Translations under genes and position numbers: made by a program
The notes under the pieces: generated by a model
What the model was told of the DNA's origin: nothing
The model's input: the letters and a program-made list of their open reading frames with translations, nothing else
The model's database searches: none
Shown here: one piece after another, positions 6,434-8,746 of the stretch
How the letters are laid out: each line of letters starts with the position of its first letter
How positions within the stretch are numbered: the first letter of the stretch is position 1
Assembly: GCA_902778985.1 (NCBI GenBank)
Contig: CACYZS010000032.1
Coordinates: 1 to 8,746 of the forward strand
DNA length: 8,746 nucleotides
Direction of reading: 5' to 3'
Origin: an uncultured Ruminococcus sp.
GTDB taxonomy: Bacteria > Bacillota > Clostridia > Oscillospirales > CAG-272

Positions 6434-6460
6434 TATGCATATTTGCTATCAATTTGCATA
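6434..6460. promoter_or_regulatory. Inverted repeat over the predicted start site, possible operator
   Basis: TATGCATATT (6434-6443) and AATTTGCATA (6451-6460) are inverted copies matching at 9 of 10 positions, separated by 7 bp. The predicted transcription start of the minus-strand promoter is near 6457, so the repeat covers about +1 to +24, a classic repressor position. It could instead form a hairpin at the 5' end of the mRNA. No known regulator site is recognised. Confidence 0.4.
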
Positions 6461-6463
6461 TCC

Positions 6464-6492
6464 ATTCTATCATTCCTTACGTGAAAAGTCAA
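6464..6492 (-). promoter_or_regulatory. Sigma-A-type promoter of the 97-residue membrane protein gene
   Basis: On the minus strand TTGACT (6492-6487) and TAGAAT (6469-6464) are 17 bp apart, with one mismatch in each box. It lies downstream of the oadA terminator, which separates the gene from the oad operon. The leader would be about 90 nt long. Confidence 0.8.
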
Positions 6493-6527
6493 GTTCGCCA
6501 ACCCGGGAAGAAGTACTCTCGCAACAG

Positions 6528-6573
6528 AAAAAGAAAAAAGATGAAACCCGTTCTCGTTCGAGAACGGGTTTCA
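6528..6573 (-). terminator. Strong intrinsic terminator of the oadB-oadA unit
   Basis: Bases 6542-6556 and 6559-6573 are perfect inverted copies (15 bp). The innermost pair cannot form, so the RNA would have a 14-bp stem capped by GUUC. On the minus strand the stem is followed by TCTTTTTTCTTTTTC (T-runs at 6528-6539). The plus side reads AAATTGACTTGG before any T-run, so termination is mainly for the minus strand. It lies 94 bp beyond the oadA stop. Confidence 0.9.
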
Positions 6574-6620
6574 AATTGACTTGGTTTTTTATAAAACAGA
6601 TGCAGAGAAGGAAGCGTCAA

Positions 6621-6662
6621 CGGATCGGCAATAGTTTTTGTTTTCCTGCTGTGCCGAATCCG
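6621..6662 (-). other. Extra hairpin in the oadA 3' untranslated region
   Basis: CGGATCGGCA (6621-6630) pairs with TGCCGAATCCG (6652-6662) as a 10-bp stem with one bulged base and a 21-nt AT-rich loop. No T-run follows on either strand, so it is not itself an intrinsic terminator. It could protect the 3' end or be a processing site, or be fortuitous. Confidence 0.35.
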
Positions 6663-6667
6663 TGCCT

Positions 6668-8071
6668 TTACACCGAATGGATGCCCAATTCCGGATCGGC
6701 GTTGGAGTCGAGACCGTACTTCTGCTGTTTCCGGTACTCGAAGAACTTGACGGCGACCTGCTCGAACAGGGCGTAGGAGAGAACGTCTTCATCCTGCTCC
6801 GCCCAGGGCGCGACCTTCTTCTTGAGTTCGTCCATTTCGGCGGGGATCAGGTCGGCGGGACGGCATTCGATGGGTTCGGCGTCCCCGATGATCTTCTTGC
6901 GGAATTTCGGATCGATCTTACCGGGGCATTTGCCGTACTCGCCGCGGAGAAGACCGCGGAATTCCTTTGTCGTCCGGGAGTATCTGCCGTCCTCGGCAAA
7001 CAGGACGTTGTTGACCGCCTGCGTTCCGACGATCTGAGAGGTCGGGGTGACGAGCGGGGGATAACCGGCGTCGGCACGGACGCGCGGCACTTCGGCAAGC
7101 ACTTCGTTCAGGCGGTCGGATTTGCCCGCCATCTTGAGTTGCGAGACCAGGTTCGAGAGCATACCGCCCGGCACCTGATAGCGCAGAGCGTTGACGTCGA
7201 CTTTCAGCACCTTCGGATCGATCAGCCCCGACGCGAGGAACTTTTCACGGATCGAGGTGAAGTGACGGCTCACCGCGTCGAGTTTTTCAAGGTCGAGACC
7301 GGTATCGTAGGGCGTACCCGCGAGCGCGGCGACAAGGGGCTCCGTCGGCGGCTGCGAGGTCCCCATCGCGAGCGGCGAGATCGCGGTATCCACGACGTCG
7401 ACGCCGGCTTCGATCGCCTTCATCAGGGTCATCGAGGCAAGCCCCGCCGTGTAGTGGGTGTGCAGTTGGATCGGGATCTTGACCGTCTCTTTCAGCGTAC
7501 GCACCAGCGTCTCGGCTTCGTAGGGCTTGAGAAGTCCCGCCATATCCTTGATGCAGATGGAGTTGGCGCCCATCTCTTCGAGTTGCTTCGCGTAGGCGGC
7601 GAAGAACTCGTTGGTGTGAACGGGGGAAGTCGTGTAGGAGATCGCCGCCTGGACGTGCCCGCCTTCCTTGATGGTGGCGCGGATCGCGGTCTCCAGATTG
7701 CGCGCGTCGTTCAGCGCGTCGAAGATCCGGATGATATCGATCCCGTTGGCGATCGACTTCTTTACGAAATATTCGACCACGTCGTCGGCGTAATGCCGGT
7801 AGCCGAGGATGTTCTGCCCGCGGAAGAGCATCTGCAGTTTGGTATTCTTCACGTGATCGCGAATGATCCGAAGACGTTGCCAGGGATCCTCGTGCAGGAA
7901 ACGCAGGCAGGCGTCAAAGGTCGCGCCGCCCCACGCTTCGAGCGAGTAATATCCGACGGCGTCGAGTTTTTCGAGCGCGGGGATCATCTCCTCGGTGGTC
8001 ATTCTCGTCGCGGCGAGCGACTGGTGCGCGTCGCGAAGCACGGTTTCGGTGATCAGCACTTTCTTTGCCAT
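6668..8071 (-). CDS. oadA: Oxaloacetate decarboxylase alpha subunit, carboxyltransferase part without biotin domain
   Basis: This 467-residue protein belongs to the carboxyltransferase family shared by OadA, pyruvate carboxylase subunit B and transcarboxylase 5S. It transfers the carboxylate of oxaloacetate to biotin, releasing pyruvate. The TIM-barrel metal and active-site residues are visible: D14 in LRDAHQS, the lysine expected to be carbamylated K175 in IKDMAG, and H204 and H206 in HTHYTAG. The conserved GGMLSNL segment follows in the second domain. The C-terminal biotinyl domain with its MKM lysine, present in the roughly 590-residue Klebsiella OadA, is absent, so a separate biotin carrier protein must exist. 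AAAGGA at 8079-8084, 7 nt before ATG, supports the start. The gene follows oadB by 27 nt, which makes a membrane sodium-pump role more likely than anaplerotic pyruvate carboxylase. Confidence 0.93.
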   Translation of the reverse strand: MAKKVLITETVLRDAHQSLAATRMTTEEMIPALEKLDAVGYYSLEAWGGATFDACLRFLHEDPWQRLRIIRDHVKNTKLQMLFRGQNILGYRHYADDVVEYFVKKSIANGIDIIRIFDALNDARNLETAIRATIKEGGHVQAAISYTTSPVHTNEFFAAYAKQLEEMGANSICIKDMAGLLKPYEAETLVRTLKETVKIPIQLHTHYTAGLASMTLMKAIEAGVDVVDTAISPLAMGTSQPPTEPLVAALAGTPYDTGLDLEKLDAVSRHFTSIREKFLASGLIDPKVLKVDVNALRYQVPGGMLSNLVSQLKMAGKSDRLNEVLAEVPRVRADAGYPPLVTPTSQIVGTQAVNNVLFAEDGRYSRTTKEFRGLLRGEYGKCPGKIDPKFRKKIIGDAEPIECRPADLIPAEMDELKKKVAPWAEQDEDVLSYALFEQVAVKFFEYRKQQKYGLDSNADPELGIHSV

Positions 8072-8098
8072 AATAAAGTCCTTTCGGATAGGGAATTG

Positions 8099-8746
8099 TC
8101 AGAACCACATCAGGAACACGCCCGCGGCGACGGCAGAGCCGATCACCCCGGCGACGTTCGGACCCATTGCGTGCATCAGCAGGAAATTCGAGGGGTTTTC
8201 ACGCCGTCCGACGTCCTGCGAGACGCGAGCCGCCATCGGAACGGCGGACACGCCGGCGGAGCCGATTAGCGGATTGATCTTGCCGTGCGTCAGGAAGCAC
8301 ATCAGTTTCCCGAGAAGCAGTCCGCCGCAGGTCGCGAGGATAAAGGCGGACAGTCCGAGAACGATGATCTTCAAGGTCGAGAGCGAGAGGAAGTTCGCGG
8401 CGTTCGCCGTCGCCCCGACCGAAACGCCGAGGAAGATCGTGATGATGTTGATCAGTTCGTTCTGCGCCGTCTTGGAAAGCCGCTCGGTGACGCCCGAAAC
8501 GTTGAACAGGTTGCCGAGCATCAGGAAACCGACCAGCGGAGCGGCGTCCGGAACGATCAGAGTGACCAGAAGGGTGACGAGAATGGGGAAGATGATCCGC
8601 TCGACCTTCGAGACCTTGCGCGGATTCTTCATCACGATCGCGCGTTCCTTCTTGGTGGTCAGCAGTTTCATGAACGGCGGCTGGATCAGGGGGATCAGCG
8701 CCATGTAACTGTACGCCGCGATGGCGATCGCCCCGAGCAACTCCGG
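8099..8746 (-). CDS. oadB: Oxaloacetate decarboxylase beta subunit (sodium pump), C-terminal part
   Basis: The gene is open to the window edge, and 215 residues are visible of a protein usually about 370-430 long. It is an integral membrane protein that decarboxylates carboxybiotin and couples this to sodium export. Diagnostic blocks are VPDAAPLVG, whose aspartate probably corresponds to the sodium-binding Asp203 of Klebsiella OadB, then [32 protein letters not shown] and near the end [17 protein letters not shown] followed by IGSAVAAG. Several long hydrophobic helices are visible. GcdB and MmdB, from glutaconyl-CoA and methylmalonyl-CoA decarboxylases, are nearly indistinguishable in these blocks. 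The adjacent oxaloacetate-type carboxyltransferase gene is what favours oadB. The biotin carrier and gamma/delta-type subunits are expected upstream, beyond the window. Confidence 0.93.
   Translation of the reverse strand, partial: PELLGAIAIAAYSYMALIPLIQPPFMKLLTTKKERAIVMKNPRKVSKVERIIFPILVTLLVTLIVPDAAPLVGFLMLGNLFNVSGVTERLSKTAQNELINIITIFLGVSVGATANAANFLSLSTLKIIVLGLSAFILATCGGLLLGKLMCFLTHGKINPLIGSAGVSAVPMAARVSQDVGRRENPSNFLLMHAMGPNVAGVIGSAVAAGVFLMWF

Larger units (their letters stand above)
6367..6667. other. 301-bp intergenic region with regulatory signals only
   Basis: There is no credible gene here: the one open frame (6435-6776 plus) runs through a terminator and into oadA antisense. From left to right it holds a GC-rich structured leader (6380-6430, including the palindrome GTCCGGAC at 6387-6394 and the small hairpin CGGAA/TTCCG at 6406-6420), an inverted repeat, a minus-strand promoter, the oadA terminator and an extra hairpin in the oadA 3' untranslated region. 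Confidence 0.6.

Noticed and set aside
2593..6573. Several GC-rich hairpins considered as a dispersed repeat family or CRISPR-like array
   Set aside because: The stems differ in sequence, are irregularly spaced and each is explained as a terminator at a gene end.
6576..6595. TTGACT followed by TATAAA on the plus strand after the oadA terminator hairpin
   Set aside because: The spacer is only 8 bp and no plus-strand gene follows, so it is not a promoter.
6435..6776. 113-residue plus-strand open frame in the intergenic region
   Set aside because: It reads through the 15-bp terminator hairpin and into oadA antisense, and has low-complexity basic stretches and no domain.
6638..8269. 543-residue plus-strand open frame opposite oadA and the end of oadB
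   Set aside because: It is antisense to two strongly conserved genes, has no convincing ribosome binding site or family motif, and its composition is that of a codon-bias shadow.

Overview
The window carries five transcription units of ordinary-looking bacterial chromosome. GC-rich coding sequence, strong AGGAGG-type ribosome binding sites, near-consensus sigma-A promoters with 17-bp spacers, short intrinsic terminators, a glutamate 5-kinase without a PUA domain and a split OadA/OadB sodium-pump decarboxylase all fit an anaerobic Bacillota, most likely a Clostridia-type gut or sediment organism. The lineage is inferred from gene style and not from a marker gene.

Left part (1-2632, plus strand): the 3' end of a BtpA/SgcQ-family TIM-barrel gene, a HAD-superfamily phosphatase-like gene and an FGGY-family sugar kinase are packed 25 and 10 nt apart and end at a strong bidirectional terminator. 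They look like the distal part of a sugar or polyol utilisation operon whose substrate cannot be read from this window. This is the least characterised module here.

Middle part (2634-5962): a small three-helix PQ-loop/SemiSWEET-like membrane protein gene (minus) diverges from a complete proline operon proB-proA-proC (plus). The 163-bp space between them holds two back-to-back sigma-A promoters and a GC palindrome lying between the two -35 boxes. ProB, ProA and ProC together convert glutamate to proline. Downstream, two GC-rich hairpins serve the two convergent transcription directions in a crossed arrangement.

Right part (6073-8746, minus strand): oadB (incomplete at the window edge) and oadA encode the membrane sodium-pumping subunit and the carboxyltransferase subunit of oxaloacetate decarboxylase, and are followed by a strong terminator. 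The next gene on the same strand, a 97-residue membrane protein of unknown function, has its own promoter with an inverted repeat over the predicted transcription start. The stretch from about 6060 to 6640 is visibly more AT-rich than the flanking genes.

I found no RNA gene, CRISPR array, transposon, phage gene or attachment site. The least understood items are the BtpA-HAD-kinase cassette and the two small membrane proteins. None can be called a new system from sequence alone.
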